Positions 1-13,928 of a stretch of DNA of 64,000 bases are shown here, one piece after another. A program made the translations under genes and the position numbers. The DNA is from Endocalyx cinctus (taxonomy: Eukaryota; Ascomycota; Sordariomycetes; Amphisphaeriales; Apiosporaceae). The stretch is from NCBI GenBank assembly GCA_001600455.1, contig BCKC01000003.1:2366168-2430167 (forward strand). Direction: 5' to 3'. The stretch's first letter is position 1; the number at the start of each line of letters is the position of its first letter. The notes under the pieces are model-generated. The model saw only the letters and a program-made list of their open reading frames with translations, had not been told where the DNA came from and searched no databases.

Positions 1-3000
1 ACACATACACCATCTGGTTTTTAGTGTGGCCCAAGGAGTGGCAATGGTTCGAATGCAATAATAAGCTGACAACTGCAAAATGTGGTAAGTAGTACCTGCG
101 CTAGTTACTGCAAGTGATGGCGAGGAGAGAAAAAACAGGTATCTGTCCGGGACGGATACCAACATATGATAATTTGATTGATTGATTGATTGGGCGTGGG
201 GAGATATTAGATTGGTAGGTGGTAATTCAGCTCACTCATCCCATCACCCTCCTTCATCACCATTACCACCTATTCGGTTTACCGGCTTCGTTCATCGGCA
301 CGAAAGAGAGAGATAAAAAAAAAAAGGTAGTGTACATCGAAAAATAGTTATTTGTACCTGTTTTTTTTTTAATGCATATATCACACCATGTTCTCGCTGT
401 CAGTTGGGCGAGATTTGATCGACAGATACCGATCGTCTCATGTTGACGAGCCGATGACGGTATCTAGTCGTATTTTGACATAAGCGCCACGGGCAAAAGA
501 GCATAAATGCACATTCGGTATGATAAGAAAAAAAAAAAAAAGCAACAATCGCCATCACCATTACCACCGAGACAAGTAAAAATAACAAAAGAAACAAAGA
601 CCCTGAAGTGGCCTGTAAAGTGCATGCATGAGATGATGGGTGGGTGGCCTTGGGTGCGGACCCCGTGATAGAATTCAGCTTTGCCGGAGCGAGAAGCGAG
701 AAGTGAAAGGAACGGCCAGCGGCTCTACGAAGTAGCTGGGTGGTCGTCTTCTAACTTTTCGCTTCGCTACCTCGTCAGAAGGAGCTGGCCCGCTCACTCG
801 GAAACTGACTTTACCGTGTGAAGTGACAACCGGTATTTGGAAAGGAAGTGGGCGTCTAATACACGGAATATCCCATCCTTTGTTCTAAAAACGTCATTAC
901 GGAATTGTATGTACTTTTTTCTTTTTCTTGTTCACGGCAGTAAGCACATTGATAAAGATAGCTAGATAAAAAAGAAACGCATTACTATTTTCGTTCTCTT
1001 TGAGCAAGTTTTCTAGGATGATAACGTCGGCTTCGATAATCGGGTTGGTAAGTAAAGTCAGGTGGACAGCTTACGGAGGGGTCTAGTCTAGTCCAGATCT
1101 ACACTAACTTACGGTACGGTACCTACCTACGGAGCGTTTTTTTTTATTTTCCCTCCTAAGATTCGCATATAAGATCGATCGTATTTATGACTACGCTACA
1201 CTACGCAACATGGGGAAGATCAAAGGCAAAAAAAAAAAGAACGTTGGTACAAAAGGGAGGGGAAAGGAAAGGAAAATAAAGTGGTAGGGATAGTGTGATG
1301 ATGGAGGTGATTGAACCTAGCATTTTGTTTTAATTCGCCCAGAGCTGAGTCGAACCAATGGGAGGTTTATTATATCCCTAGTATGCGTGTGCCATGCCAT
1401 GCAGTCCCAAACAAGTAAACTCGGCTCACGGCTTGGTTGGAATGGCGAAGAAGGAATCTCGTACGAAATTGAAAACGAGGGTGACGATATTTTTCGGAGA
1501 TTCGTTTTCTTGTCCAGATCTCTGGGTGGCCACGTCGAGCCATAATAGAACGGATTATATAGTCCCTTTAGTAGCTAGCGGCGTAGGCTCGATCGAAACT
1601 TTTTTCTCGAAGCGTTACGCATTCAGGATCAACCAAAACGAATAATGATGAGCATCGTGTAGGTACATATACAGAAGTTCTTTTTTGGCGACGCTTACAT
1701 AGTACACTAATAACTCGCTACCTTTCCCCAAGGTATTGCGTAAATTATCCCGATAGGATCTCTCGGAGAGGTAGGCTAGTTAGGTTACAAGGTAAAGTTG
1801 TAGATAAACTCGTAAGCAAATCTCAGACTTAGTGTAATGTAGAGAAGCAGTCAGGGCACCCCCGAGTAAAATGAAAGGACGGTAATCTCTTCCAGGATAT
1901 GACCGAATGAGATGGCTGTTACAAAGCAGCAAAATAAAAACCGGAAATTTGCGAAAGGAACGGATGTTTCAAATGGCATGCGGATTGATAATTTACCCGT
2001 TTTATCGTTAATTAAGATCCAATGCGATCTTCGGATATGCTTTGCTTTTTCTTCATCATTCTTTTCTTACTTGTACATAGTACTATGATAGTAGACGTCG
2101 GGAAAACGCACAGACTTGAAGAAATACAAGTATACGAAACTATCGAGTGTATGGATGACTGTTATGGGAAATTGAGGAAACAAAGATAAGTTTTTGGCTG
2201 ACGACGACTCTGAACATAGCTGCATAGATGTTTCTGACAGCTCTGATCAGTGTAAGTGTAACATTGCATGTCAATCGTAGGTACCTATTATGTTGTACTT
2301 ACTTAGTGGCTTAGTGTTCTAAAATTGTGCTGGTTCTTATTCTTAAGTGTAAATCGTTTCGTTCCGTTCCGTTCTCGGTCTTTTTTTTTTTTTTTTTTCT
2401 AATTAACGACATCGGTAGAAGTAGCCTACCACAGATCGTAACGGTTTATATTACCTACTAGTATAATAGAACTAAAATTGAGAAAGAGATTCTCGAATGG
2501 CGGTGGAATTGTGCTAGATAAAAAGAAGAAGAAGAAGAAGAAGAAGAAAGCTACTACTGCGCTGCGTACGCTATATGATCGACTTAAGAATGGGGACCAA
2601 TGAATATCGCCCACGATCTAAACCCGTTGTTTCATCGTATGCGGCTTATCGATCGTAGGAAATCCATGCCTTAAACATACCGCTATAGTGTAGTACTATA
2701 GCGCACAATTATAGCGTACTTATACCAAGTAAGTATGCGATTAATTGACAAGCCAATGACGATGCGTCATTGACATACGGCAAGTTCATTTCTAGGGAGT
2801 TTTTAGTACCTTGCCAGCTTGCCTGCTTGCCTAACGCCCTAAGAGATGCATGCATATACTACATCCATGGATATCAATGCATATTCTCATCACACAGCTG
2901 GATAACCCTTCATCGAATCAAGTCTCGTCGATTCCTCTCCCCCCGTAAGAATCATAGGACAAAAAATGGGTATATAGTACGAGTCTTTAAGGAGGGAGAG

Positions 3001-6000
3001 AGAATTGGACGCTAAATATGCCTGCGAATTCTGATGCAACAAGCACGTTTTTTGCACGTTTGCACGCAGCACGTTATCTATCCTTATGGTGATCGACGCT
3101 AGACTCAGTTCACGATTTAGCCCCGTCTAATTCCATGCTTTTTTTTGGATTTTTCTGTTTCTGATATTCCATGGATAGCTAGTCTACGATGTACGTGTAC
3201 TACTATCACGTAAGTGGTATGCTATACTTGTACTTAAATACGCTGATTTATGTTTCTGGGGTAAAAGGATAGTTCATGATCTGTAAATACCTATTATTAT
3301 AGTAGAATAAACCTATGAAAATTATGAACATGAATACTATCTATCTATCTTTCACAGCCCCGTCAGCCTGTGTCAACTTTTGAGGAGGGTGTTTAGTTGG
3401 TAAGAAAGTGAGAAATCACTTACATTACCCCAAATCTCCCTTCCCTTCGGCGGTGCTTTGTAAGAGTATTATTTTACGTACAAAAAGGAGAGGCCAGAGC
3501 TCAACTCGAATCTCCAATTCGTCGGTTCAGGGAATCTCCATCTCAAACAAAACAAAACCCCGTTTTTTTAATTAATTTATTTCATCCTTTAAACAGACCC
3601 TTCCCCTCTCATCCGTCGTTTGCATACTTGTACACAGTAGTATACGTAGTGAAGTCCTTCAAGGTACCTTTAATCAGGTATTTTTTTTATTTTATTTTTA
3701 TTTTTCGCTAATTCTTTACCTATCAAGTTAGAAAAGACAAGGGGGGACGATGGAAATTTTCTATTTAATCTCAAAATGGTAGGAGACTTATACACAAGAT
3801 TACAGGCGAAGAGGACAAAGCTGCATTTGCTTGCAGCTCTTAATATACTAATTGAACCTTTTCAAAAAAAGAAACGAGCAAAAAGAAAAAGGTGTGAGTG
3901 GAGGAAAGTGAACGAAAAGAGACATAGTATACTTACGTACACGTACAATACGCAAAGAGAAACACCTGGCACCTCACAAGCCTTGTTCCTGAACAGTTTA
4001 TGTGATGAAAATACTGTAGACTCGGTCATCGTATCGGTTATCACATCAGAAACTTCCTCGATAGGGGTTAAACCTACATATACCTTTCTGCTCATTCTGA
4101 TTGGATATTCTATATTGAATCTCTTCTCTTTCTTTTGTCCTCATCTTAATTATCTAGGGATAATGCCCGTTCAAAGTGTAAATACGGCGACGGCTGATTT
4201 TAATAGGAAAAACGTACCTGAATTGATTTCCTTGGTAAAGAAGTTCTTTACTCCGTAAGCTAGTACTTTTCTTTTCGTAGTCGTACCTCCAGTATCCATC
4301 GCTACCGGACCACGACCACGCGAAAAGTAAGGACAAACCCCATGATCTACCAAAGGTACCAAATAAAGGTATTGTACCGTTAAACGAAACTTGAGACCAT
4401 CATACTACCCTGTCTGCGCGTATAACTTACATACTACTACCTTGTTCATTCTTCAGGCCTTGTCCGAGATAAGTAAGAACCCTTGTTAAAAAAAAAAAAG
4501 GGAAAAAAGCCTTGGTACCGTAGACAATAACGTACACACACCCATACTCGCACACCCCTGTTCGCAATACAATTCTCTTTGATAGACTAGAGAGAAAGAA
4601 CAGTGAAGCTCCGATCACCACACGGCGATCGCCCGCAACCCGCTCCACTACCGTGCAGGAGCTGTATATCGTGGTCTAGCGTAAGAGAGAACTGCGAAAC
4701 AACCGACGGATTTTTCTTTTTTAATTGTGTGTTGTTCCATGGGGCTAACGTTTTTTTTTTTTTTTTTACACGCATTATACGTACAATCCTAGTGAGATGA
4801 GCTAGGTTTCCTTCGAAACGGCTCTAAACTCTTGTAAGAATCCGCTATGTCACGGATTTCTTGATTTTATTTTCTTATCTTGCATCATTGACCTTTTTTT
4901 TCTTTCATCTCTTACGTCCTAGAAAGAAGTCCGTGTATAGTTTAGTAGTACTTACGGAAACAGCTCGAGTATCTACATATGTAACATACAATACTCTCTA
5001 TACCGTACCTAGGTATACGTATGGAGTATACCGCAATACAATACGCTTTTGAACCACGGCCTCAAACTTCTGCTTAACGAACTAAACCGACCTACCTAAA
5101 CCTGTAACCATACATCTCTCTCTCTCTCTTTTTTTTTTATTACATACGTAAACCTGCCTTCTGCAACTAGGTAGCGGGCTCTCCACCCCTCCCATCCCAA
5201 TCCCCTTTCCAAGAAGTCCTAAAGGTTACCGCACTCCACGGCATCCGTGCACGCATGCAACGCTACAGTACCAAACTTTTTGCTCTCTTTAAATACACAA
5301 AGTAGTTGCGTACTCTGGTTTGTCCGTTCCTGCAAGCAGGGTTGACTTTATTAAGGCATATCCTTGCGGCTTATATCTTCTCGTCTTATATCCTCCCCTC
5401 CCCTTTGTACCTCAGGTAGAAAGCTGCACGCTTTTTTGTTAGAGAAAAAAAAAAAAAACAAAATTCGGGTTTATCGACTCCTACACTACACAGTACATTT
5501 ACGTTCCCGTCTCCCCCACACCCTTCTCACCTTTTATTCTCCCCCCTCCGAATAATACAGCGTTACTTGCGAGGTATTATTCCTCTTCTCTTATATCTGC
5601 CGGGCGGTTCCATTTTCTCGAGGTTTTTTTTTTCTTTTAATATATCGAGACCTCTCTCTCTCTCTCTTACTCCCACACTCGCCCATTCGAACTCCTCTTT
5701 TGTTCTCGCACAAAGAGGGGCGTAGCGTGTGAGAGAGCCTCGTTGCCTTATATTATTATTGCTATTATAGGAGTGCTACGACACCTCCGCAGTCACTCGT
5801 TTCTTTCGACATCCTCGCCATTCTCAATTAGAGCCTTACGTCTCTACTATCTCGCCGGCTTCCCTTCTCTTCTCTCTGTCCTAGTTGATTTGAGTCGAGA
5901 GCTGGTTGCCAGAAGCTTTCTTTTTTTTCGTCGAAGCTCATAAAATGTTAGTTACAAACTTTCCGTTACCAATGTCCCTTTTATTGTTTCCCTCCCCTTT

Positions 6001-6728
6001 CGATATAGGAGGTTAGGTGCTTGCATCGTACGACGTCGGGATCTGTCAATGGCCGTTTCGACATACTTCAGCAACAATTCGTGACCGGTTACTGTTCTAA
6101 GGGCCAATTTCCTTGGTTGAACGTCAAAAGGTTGAATATCAAAAGACTCGGTCTGGAGGAACTCGGGTACTAGCATTGCTCATCCGCGGCTTGGATGATT
6201 AGGATCATGGGATCGCCATTAACGAGGATCAATGGTTCGAGTTCGTTTCGGGTGGCATGCAAATAAGAAAAAGAAAAGAAAAAACGATATAGAAAGCGGA
6301 CCGAGCGACACCGGGGAGAATGACTGGAAAAGCAACTAATTCATGAAGCTTGATATATACTAACAATGTTGTTATAGTCGCCGATATTAGTGCATTCTGC
6401 CCAACTATTGTCACCAGGAGTCGAAAAGAAGAAGCTGGTCTGGTTGGTGCAGTTTACGAATTGTGGATATGAATCACTGGTATCGATCCAAGGTCAAATC
6501 AACTCGAACTGACGGCTAGCGACGCATCCTTGATTCACCAGGACGGGGCCAATCTAAACAAACTTTCTTACTCTCGCTTATTCTTTTTTTTTATATATAT
6601 TTTATTTTTCTTCAAACAGCATTTAAGTGTTCAAATCCGGCGATTTTCTTCCTGTCGAATTTGAACCTTGGGGATTGATCTCATTCGAGATTTTCTTACC
6701 CACTCCCTTATGAGCTACCAGAGTTACC
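1..6728. other. gene-poor spacer
   Basis: No open frame here looks like a protein gene: the longest (160 codons near 3776) has no recognisable domain and lies in AT-rich sequence. The stretch holds many poly(A)/poly(T) runs, a GATT microsatellite near 174-193, a GAA microsatellite near 2521-2549 and TC tracts near 5115-5130 and 5650-5667. A 16-bp word (catcaccattaccacc) occurs at 255 and 553. A short inverted repeat with 8-bp arms lies at 2681-2703. A pyrimidine tract ending in CAG near 6620 could be the acceptor of a 5' UTR intron of the gene at 6729. Confidence 0.6.
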
Positions 6729-7556
6729 ATGTCCACCAGTGATAGTAACGACAGCAACATGACTTCCAATCAAGACACCCTCATCATCACCCTCAGCACC
6801 GTTTTGAGTGTTGTAGGCGTCGCTTTGATCGCCTTGTTAGCATATTTATGCGTAAAAAAGTGGCGGCGGCGAAACCAATTATTCAATAGGGGAATAACAC
6901 CGATCGGCGATGACGAGATAGCAACGTGGAAAATAAATAGGTCCGAGGCCGGGAACACGGCGGGGCGTTCGACGCCCGAGAAGGACAGATACACGTCACG
7001 AACCAGACATACGCCGAACGTTTCCACCTCGACCAGGAAAGCGCCCAGCGTAATACAATACCAAAACGGAGGCCGTCCATCCTTGGACGCCATCTCGCCG
7101 CGATCCTTCGTCGGCCAAAAGTACAGCTTCGATCTGCCCCGGTGGCCGGAAGCGGCCGTAGTCGCCGTAGCCCCCAACGCTCGGTCAGGTTTGACCGACG
7201 ACACCGTCCCCGGTGACGACCCGTTCGTCCAAGTACCGAGACGGCAAACGTCGAGATTGCAGAAACAACCGCCAGGCCCGTTATCGAATTCACCGAAAGG
7301 AAATGGCCGGACAAGAGGATCTAGGAGTAGTAGTATGAGGAGCATGGGCGAAGCGTGGAGAAGCAGCTACGAGGCGTCACCTCTTGCCTCGAGAGACGGT
7401 ACCACGTCATCCGCGGTACACCATCCGCGAAGATATACCACAAATGACGCACCGCCGCAGCTGTCCGTCGATAACATGGAGGCCTTCACGGGCTTATCGC
7501 CGCCCCCGTCGCGAAGAGCTGATGCCGCCAGTATAATTGGACAAGCCATCGGCTGA
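6729..7556 (+). CDS. single-pass membrane protein with long disordered tail
   Basis: Single-exon frame of 275 residues. A short Ser/Asn-rich N-terminus (about 1-18) contains an N-M-T glycosylation sequon. One strong hydrophobic helix follows (about 19-42), flanked by a basic stop-transfer cluster (KKWRRR). The remaining 230 residues are polar, rich in Ser, Arg and Pro, and probably disordered and cytoplasmic. There is no cleavable signal peptide and no named domain. This resembles the membrane and tail portion of fungal WSC/Mid2-like sensors, but the usual Cys-rich or Ser/Thr-rich ectodomain is absent, so an upstream exon could be missing or the protein may be a short signal-anchor type. Codon use and GC content are clearly coding compared with the flanks. 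I do not recognise the family. Confidence 0.7.
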   Translation: MSTSDSNDSNMTSNQDTLIITLSTVLSVVGVALIALLAYLCVKKWRRRNQLFNRGITPIGDDEIATWKINRSEAGNTAGRSTPEKDRYTSRTRHTPNVSTSTRKAPSVIQYQNGGRPSLDAISPRSFVGQKYSFDLPRWPEAAVVAVAPNARSGLTDDTVPGDDPFVQVPRRQTSRLQKQPPGPLSNSPKGNGRTRGSRSSSMRSMGEAWRSSYEASPLASRDGTTSSAVHHPRRYTTNDAPPQLSVDNMEAFTGLSPPPSRRADAASIIGQAIG

Positions 7557-10184
7557 AACATCGACTGAAACATCGACCTGGAGCCCCGATGACCTTTTAA
7601 ATAAGGGCGAAATTTTTTTTTTCTCCTCGAAGATCTGGTATACTTGAGCCGTTCTGAATTTGAGGAGCAGGAATAGAGGCGGGCCTTTTGAGGGATCGTT
7701 CTTTATCTCGAGCCCAGGTTGGCCCTAAGATCGCACCTCCACTCCTATGAGATATCTTCATATTCCGGTTACTAATTCCACCGGTTTAATTCCGGCTATA
7801 CACCAACTTTTCGTCCTTTCGCCCCATGTGTTTACACATGCATTATTATACACTTCCTTCTCTTTTCCGAGATTTACACCCTATCGGGCTTTTTTTTTCT
7901 TATACATTTTTATTGGCGTTCATGGAACCAGTCGGTATACATATATATAAAGGGACATGAGAATAGGAGGATATACCCAAAATGCTGGACTATTTTTTTT
8001 TCTTTGTACTTTTTTTGTGATAGTTTTAACTTTTGCATGGCAAACACACGCTTGGAGGACACTTGCACTTTTTTTTTTTTCATCCCTCTCACATTCTTTT
8101 TTCTTCTACCTTAACCACTTTCGAAACAACCACCTACTCACTTCTTTTTTTTTTTTTCTTTTCTTCTTCATGATGTCACGTCCAGAATGTTCGGTTGACA
8201 GAAGCGCTTGAGGCGATGTTTGCTTGAGAACATGGGCTATACCACGACGGAGACGAATCATTGAAGTCCGACTTCGTTCCGGGGGAGGAAGGTCGCACAT
8301 TTCTCATCGATGCATGGTGCATATAGATGATACGAAACATGGATGCTGGCACATACCCGCATACACTAGTATGAACGGGTATGTGTACGCTTTATAGTAA
8401 CGATACCCAGTATACCCGTAGTTTCTCATGTAGAATAGACTGCGCGCGGTAGTGAAATGAAAATCAATATAAACACCATTGATATGAGATTGCAACAAAC
8501 ACTTGAGTGACATTCTGCTTAGCTGCCGTGCCGCGACTGGATTTCGCAATTTTCTGCCCTCTGTTCTCACGAGAATCTGGTGATAGCGAATGCAGAACAA
8601 GAAATGCGGGAGGTGATAATGCAAGGCATAGCGCTAGAACCTAGATAGACGCATAGATGTGTTTGGAGGCAGATGCGGCATTCCCGTGGCATGCGAACGC
8701 ATAACGTAGCGTTTTGAGCAGAGGTTACTTCCCGCAGCTTGGCCAAGTCAATGCCGGGCGTACGGGACCAGCGTCGTCATTATCTTGGTTCAAAGATTCA
8801 TGATGATCGTGAGTCACCTAGCGTGCAGAAAATGAGGGGCGGAGGTGGTGGTTTTGGTGGGTTCGGGGTTGATTTGTGAAACACGGAAGGATGCAGACGG
8901 TATTGGTCAGACTGGGCCTGCAGATAACCTTGCCATGAAATACTTTCTCATCAATCATCTTGTAATGGCAATTAGTGATATCTATGGATGGTGAATTGGA
9001 TCCCGAAGGTGAAGTTGGTAAAATATGATATCATTGTAGGTGTGTTATCGTTACAGCCGTGCTAAGTTCGAAGGTTTGGTTATTATGTTCATAGTGAGAT
9101 AGTGAGCTGTACTTCCAACTAAAAGAGTTCCCCACAGCAGAAGGATGATCATAGCTGAATCCACGATAAAAGAAATCCATATGGAGTACCCCAGGTAGAG
9201 TTTCGAATTTATGAAGCTCACCTACTAGGGCTGACTGGAAGGTACTCAGTATATAAAATTTGCATTTATATAATGTTTTAAGGGTTTGTTTAGAGAGGGG
9301 GAGCAAGGAAATATGGAGGGGTAAAAGATGCATGGAAGAGAATAAAGCCAAATAAAAGGAGCGGGAATGATATCTCCTCCATATCTTCATTCATGTATGA
9401 ATTCCTGCTGTAGAAATTTTCTTAAACTATGAACAAGAAGAGAAACTGAACTCGCGTAATCCATAGTGAGTCCTATTCTTGAAAGATTAACTCAGGCGTC
9501 ATTTGAAAACGTAGGACTTCGGAGGTATTGTGTTACTAAGCATCGCAAGTAAATGGATTTCTGAAAATTGAGAGAATACTATATAGCTCGCTTGAAATAT
9601 TCAATAAATGTTATCATAACAGCTATAAGGATTTATTGGGAGAACAATTGGTAAATATTGACAATGGAAAGTTGGGGGAAAAAAGGAATACTATGTAGAG
9701 GAGATAGACAAAATAACGAAAATAATTGAATTGGGAAGCTCTTTACGCGTCTCGAAGCGCGTCTTAAAGATTTTGTGGGGCTATTTAGGATAGTGACTAC
9801 TTAGTGGAACAATTAAGTAGAGGCTAGAGACTACGATGCTTGATACGACGCTACTCCAATCAGTTCATTCATGATGATAATATCTTCGCATCTCAATTTC
9901 TTCTACCATTCCACATCATCAAGTTAGATATGTGTACTTTTAAGAAATTACAATACTCTTGAAAATCTATTCTTCTACGTCTGATTTTCCTTAGCTTATT
10001 TTACTTATTTTTTTTTTCCATCCGAAAATAATCTCAAGCAGAAAAAGGGTTGGAATTAGGAATCAAGAATCAATTCTATACATTCTTTCTCTTTTTCTTT
10101 TTTTTTTTTTTTTTTTAAANAACCGAAAGCTACCGTAAAAAAATAATAACTCCAAGTTACACAAACCTTGAACCTTCCCTGAAC
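7557..10184. other. intergenic spacer
   Basis: I see no supportable gene. It contains poly(T) tracts near 7900-8150 and a long T-run just before 10120, where the sequence has one undetermined base (n). The short minus-strand frames at 8304 and 9031 have no recognisable composition or domain. Confidence 0.6.
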
Positions 10185-11357
10185 ATGGCACCGAAAGCGA
10201 ACCACAGGACAAGCGATATATCTGCAAAAGGCGACGACGTATCAATGGCACAGTTTGCTTACGAGGGCGACAATAACGGTTCATCCACTCCATCAGCTCC
10301 ATCCTTTCTTCCTGCCAATAAACCTACACAACCTAAAGCCAAGCCGACACAGTCGACTGACATGGAATTAAATCATTCGAACGAGCGACCAGTCGCACAA
10401 GAGAAAGAGAAAAATACAGAAAAAGAGAAAAAAGAACACAAGGAATCCAGCAATAAGGACAAGGATGCTGTGACTATCGAGGTTTGTCAAGCTGAGTTAT
10501 ACTTGAGATTTTGATTTACTTACTTACAATGGTATAGGATCTCAATCTTCCCAAGTCCATAATAACGCGTCTCGCCAAGGGCGTACTTCCTCCGAATACT
10601 CAGATACAAGCTAATGCTTTGCTTGCGATATGCAAGAGTGCTACCGTTTTCATCAATCACCTTGCCAATGCGTATGTTCGGCCATATATATATTCGATAG
10701 AATTTTTAGTCATTGAATGTCTTTTTGGCTGACTTTCTAATAGAGCGAACGAGCACACGCAAGGTTCCAACAAGAAAACCATAATGCCGAATGATGTTTT
10801 CGATGCATTAGAGGATATAGAATTTCCATTTTTAAGGGAACGATTAGAAGCCGAATTTAAGAGTAAGACATCTCCAGACCACTCCTTTCATTATCAATTC
10901 CGGTAAAACTCTGGTTGACTAACTCCTTCATGTAGAGTTCAACGAAACCCAGACGACAAAACGTAACACGTATCGTCGCAAAGTAGCTGCTCAAAAGAAA
11001 GCCGAGAAGAGCGATGCCCCCGGTGAAGATCCTAATGCCTCTATGATGTCAACTGCCACGAACGAGGAGACGGATTCGGCGCCGCGATCTAAGAAGCAGA
11101 AACCGAACGCACCAGACGATTCAGCGATGGACGTGGATGGCGACGAAACGGCCGAGCCGCGCGATGCTAGCGACCCCGAGTCGGAACCGGAGCCGGATCA
11201 CGAAGAGGATGAGGACGATAATGCACCTGAAGAAGAGGAAGAGGAAGAAAATGAGGACGAAAGCGATAATCAAGAGGAGACGCAGGATGCCTTGGAGGAA
11301 CGACAAGCAAGAGACGACGAGGACGATGCGCTTGATAATGGCGACGAGAGCGATTAG
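10185..11357 (+). CDS. dpb4: DNA polymerase epsilon subunit D (Dpb4/POLE3-type histone-fold protein)
   Basis: Four exons (10185-10481, 10538-10671, 10744-10862, 10936-11357) join in frame to 323 residues; phases fit at all three junctions. Residues 1-99 are polar and low complexity. Residues about 100-185 form an H2A/H2B/NF-Y-like histone fold that starts DLNLPKSIITRLAKG and continues with NTQIQANALLAICKSAT and the NDVFDALEDIEFPFL helix typical of Dpb4/POLE3. The C-terminus (about 230-323) is an Asp/Glu-rich acidic tail. Known role of the family: with the Dpb3/POLE4 partner it forms a histone-like dimer in the replicative polymerase epsilon, and it can also serve in an ISW2/CHRAC-type remodeller. 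The long N-terminal extension before the fold is a departure from the compact yeast protein. The start is the first ATG after a poly(T) tract. Confidence 0.9.
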
Positions 11358-12524
11358 ACAGGCTTTCTTGAGAGGACTGTTCTTCGGCCGTCACGACATA
11401 TTCGTGCTGCCGGTCATCGCTTCTCTGTGGTGTGTCCAGGATGATTGATAGTCGTGGGTTCTTCTGTAGAACGCATCCCAAGGTGGGGGAAGGTGGCGTT
11501 ACTCATGACTGAACCTCAAGCGATGTTTTTTTTTAACCTTCTATCAATTATCTATTATCTATAACCTATTATCTGCATTTTATGACGCAAGCTCGTGTGC
11601 GATTTGTAATTTAGTGCTTGCACGTCATATCTACTGCAATTACTTTATACTATAACTTCTTACGCAGTATTCTCTCACGTAAGGTAGGGTTGCTCTGACA
11701 AGAACTACCGTAAACCGGCGCAAGTCATAAACGAGGACCGAAAGGCCGCCTTCGTCTGTGCTACCCGGAAAATCACGACATTAGTCTATATAACCTTCTG
11801 TAACATGGATCATCACTCTATGAGTGGTGGGGGTTGTCATGTGACAGCTGTTATAAGCATCTGTGGATTTATTTCGTACGCTGTACACGGTAAACACATC
11901 ACCTCTTTACCGAGATAATCATATTACGAACCTCTCATATTACTTATTTCAGCAAATAATAAATATCGATTGGTCGTATCTATTATACAATAGGAGGATA
12001 AGGTGGAGGAGACAAACACGAAACCATACTAAGGCAGGTTGAAGATTCGGCCTAGAAGCTTAGTTGTCTTAATCGACCACGTTGTCCCATCTCAATCGCT
12101 GATTGGCTGCTTCGACGTCTCAGCCAATCTCAGTGCTGGGTTGTGTCGCGTGCCCTTTCCTCGACGTACAAACTGTTGGGAGAAGAAAAGGCACGAGTCA
12201 CGAACTATAATGAATTTTGAAAACTATTCGCAAATGTTCAGATTTCTTAATGACCCAGGTGTCGTTGTTGTTGTTGCTATCTCTCACTCTAACGCTTGCC
12301 CCGAAGGCAAAGGGCTAGATACTTAAGGAGGACCCAGCATGTTTTCTTAATACCTTTTCCCGCCGATTCGTACTTATGATGCGAATAATCCTAAGTTTGT
12401 TGTTGTTGATGTTGATCTGATATATCGTGTGACACCTATTACATAGTCGATCTCACATTTGCAGGCACACGTTTTACGTATATCTCAAATTTACGGCGTC
12501 AGTGGATTAGGTTAGGTATCCGGT
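11358..12524. other. spacer between dpb4 and bHLH gene
   Basis: No gene seen. The start of the bHLH gene at 12525 is preceded by about 1.1 kb of mixed-composition sequence, likely the 3' region of dpb4 plus the promoter and leader of the bHLH gene. A GTT repeat lies near 12260-12275 and a related GTTGTTGTTGATGTTG run near 12400. Confidence 0.5.
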
Positions 12525-13928
12525 ATGACACGACTGAAAATGCTCCCTACCCCGGCATCATCTACAGAAATTAAAAGTCAGGATCATTTGAAAAAGTTAT
12601 CTTCCCTGCAAATGGCGTTTGAATTACCCCCGTCAGCCATGGCGTCATCCTCCGACTCTTCTCAAATTCCCAATGCCGCTGCCTCCAAGGCACCTTCTAC
12701 ACCTCCCTCTACGCTCAAGACCTCGCCTTACGTCCATCAACCGAGCGAGACGGTGAAGTCCAGGAGAAGGTCTTCGGCTGCAACTCAGCAGAAAGATACC
12801 TTTGCCCTGCCTCCTCCGCCGACGAGATCGCGTAAGATCATACAAATGAAACCCCGTGCTCAGCATCAGGACGACGCATCTTTGGAGTCGACGGCTGCCA
12901 GTACTTCGTCTAAAACCACGTCTTCATCAACCAGTGCTGCAACTAATAAGAACACGACGTCTGCCGCTGCTGCTTCTGCCGCCGCCGCTTCTAAAAAGAA
13001 GCAACCCTCGGCTACGAGCGCCGCTGGTAGGAAGATTGCGAGGAAAACTGCTCACAGCTTGATCGAGAGACGTCGGAGATCGAAGATGAATGAGGAGTTT
13101 TCCGTATTGAAAGGACTTATACCCGCTTGCACGGGTGAAATGCATAAATTGGCTATTTTACAAGTATGCTTTCCCCCTCTTCCTAAACCTCTCAACAAGC
13201 TCGGTTTCCTAACTCGTAATCTTAATACTTACTAACCTGAGAGTAAAATTTGTTTCAAGGCATCGATCGAATACATTCGGTATCTTGAAGACTGTGTATC
13301 CCAACTAAAAAACCAAGCAAATAATGGCCAGTCGTCGACGACGACCTTACCCTCACCGCAGGAATTTCAACCTTCCACCGCGAACAAAGGATTCGACGAA
13401 GATGAAGAGGAAGAGGAGCAGGGCGATGCCGCCGCAGAACCCGAGGACGTGGAGATGACAGGGCCCGAAGCCCCCTCCCCGGCTTTCACGTCCACCCATA
13501 CCCGGTCGGAACAGTCATCTATCTCGCCAGCCTTGACGGCACAGGACACCATGTATCGAGGGCGGCAGCACTCTTACTCGTCGGTGTCGACGACGACGAC
13601 GGACTATCGTCACCACAGCTTCAGTCACTCGACCACCACCTCCCCCGTCGTCGGCCCCCAATCTTACGGATACCAGCATGGCCATGCGTCTTCGACGGCG
13701 GCCGGGACCCGCTCAGGTACCCACTCGGCCCTGACGAGCCCGGCTCTCCGACCCCAACAGGACCTACTCGTCGACCAGGAGGCGTCGGCTGCGTTGCTTA
13801 TGCTGAACGCCGATCGGAGGGGTGCCATGGGGAACTTCAATAACAACAACAACAACAGCAGCAGCAACAGCAATAACAACGCCGGATCCGGACGGAGCAT
13901 GAGCGTGCGGGATCTGCTCAGTTCATGA
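12525..13928 (+). CDS. basic helix-loop-helix transcription factor
   Basis: Two exons (12525-13163 and 13260-13928) separated by a 96-nt intron with a TACTAAC branch point give 435 residues. Residues about 168-235 are a bHLH domain: basic region ARKTAHSLIERRRRSKMNEE, a loop, then helix 2 (LAILQASIEYIRYLE), with the intron cutting helix 2. H177, E181 and R185 form the His-Glu-Arg triad that in this family reads the CACGTG E-box. The N-terminus is Ser/Thr/Pro/Ala-rich. The C-terminus has an acidic patch, a Ser/Thr/His-rich stretch, an Asn/Ser homopolymer (encoded by an AAC/AGC microsatellite near 13838-13880) and a conserved-looking end (MSVRDLLSS). It resembles the fungal group that includes Fusarium Fus c 3-like HLH proteins; the target genes are unknown. 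Confidence 0.85.

Noticed and set aside
3776..4258. 160-codon plus-strand frame
   Set aside because: AT-rich composition, no domain, and partly open on both strands; no splice or start context supports a gene.
8304..9390. Minus-strand frames of 106 and 119 codons
   Set aside because: No domain or coding-like composition, and they sit in low-GC spacer sequence.
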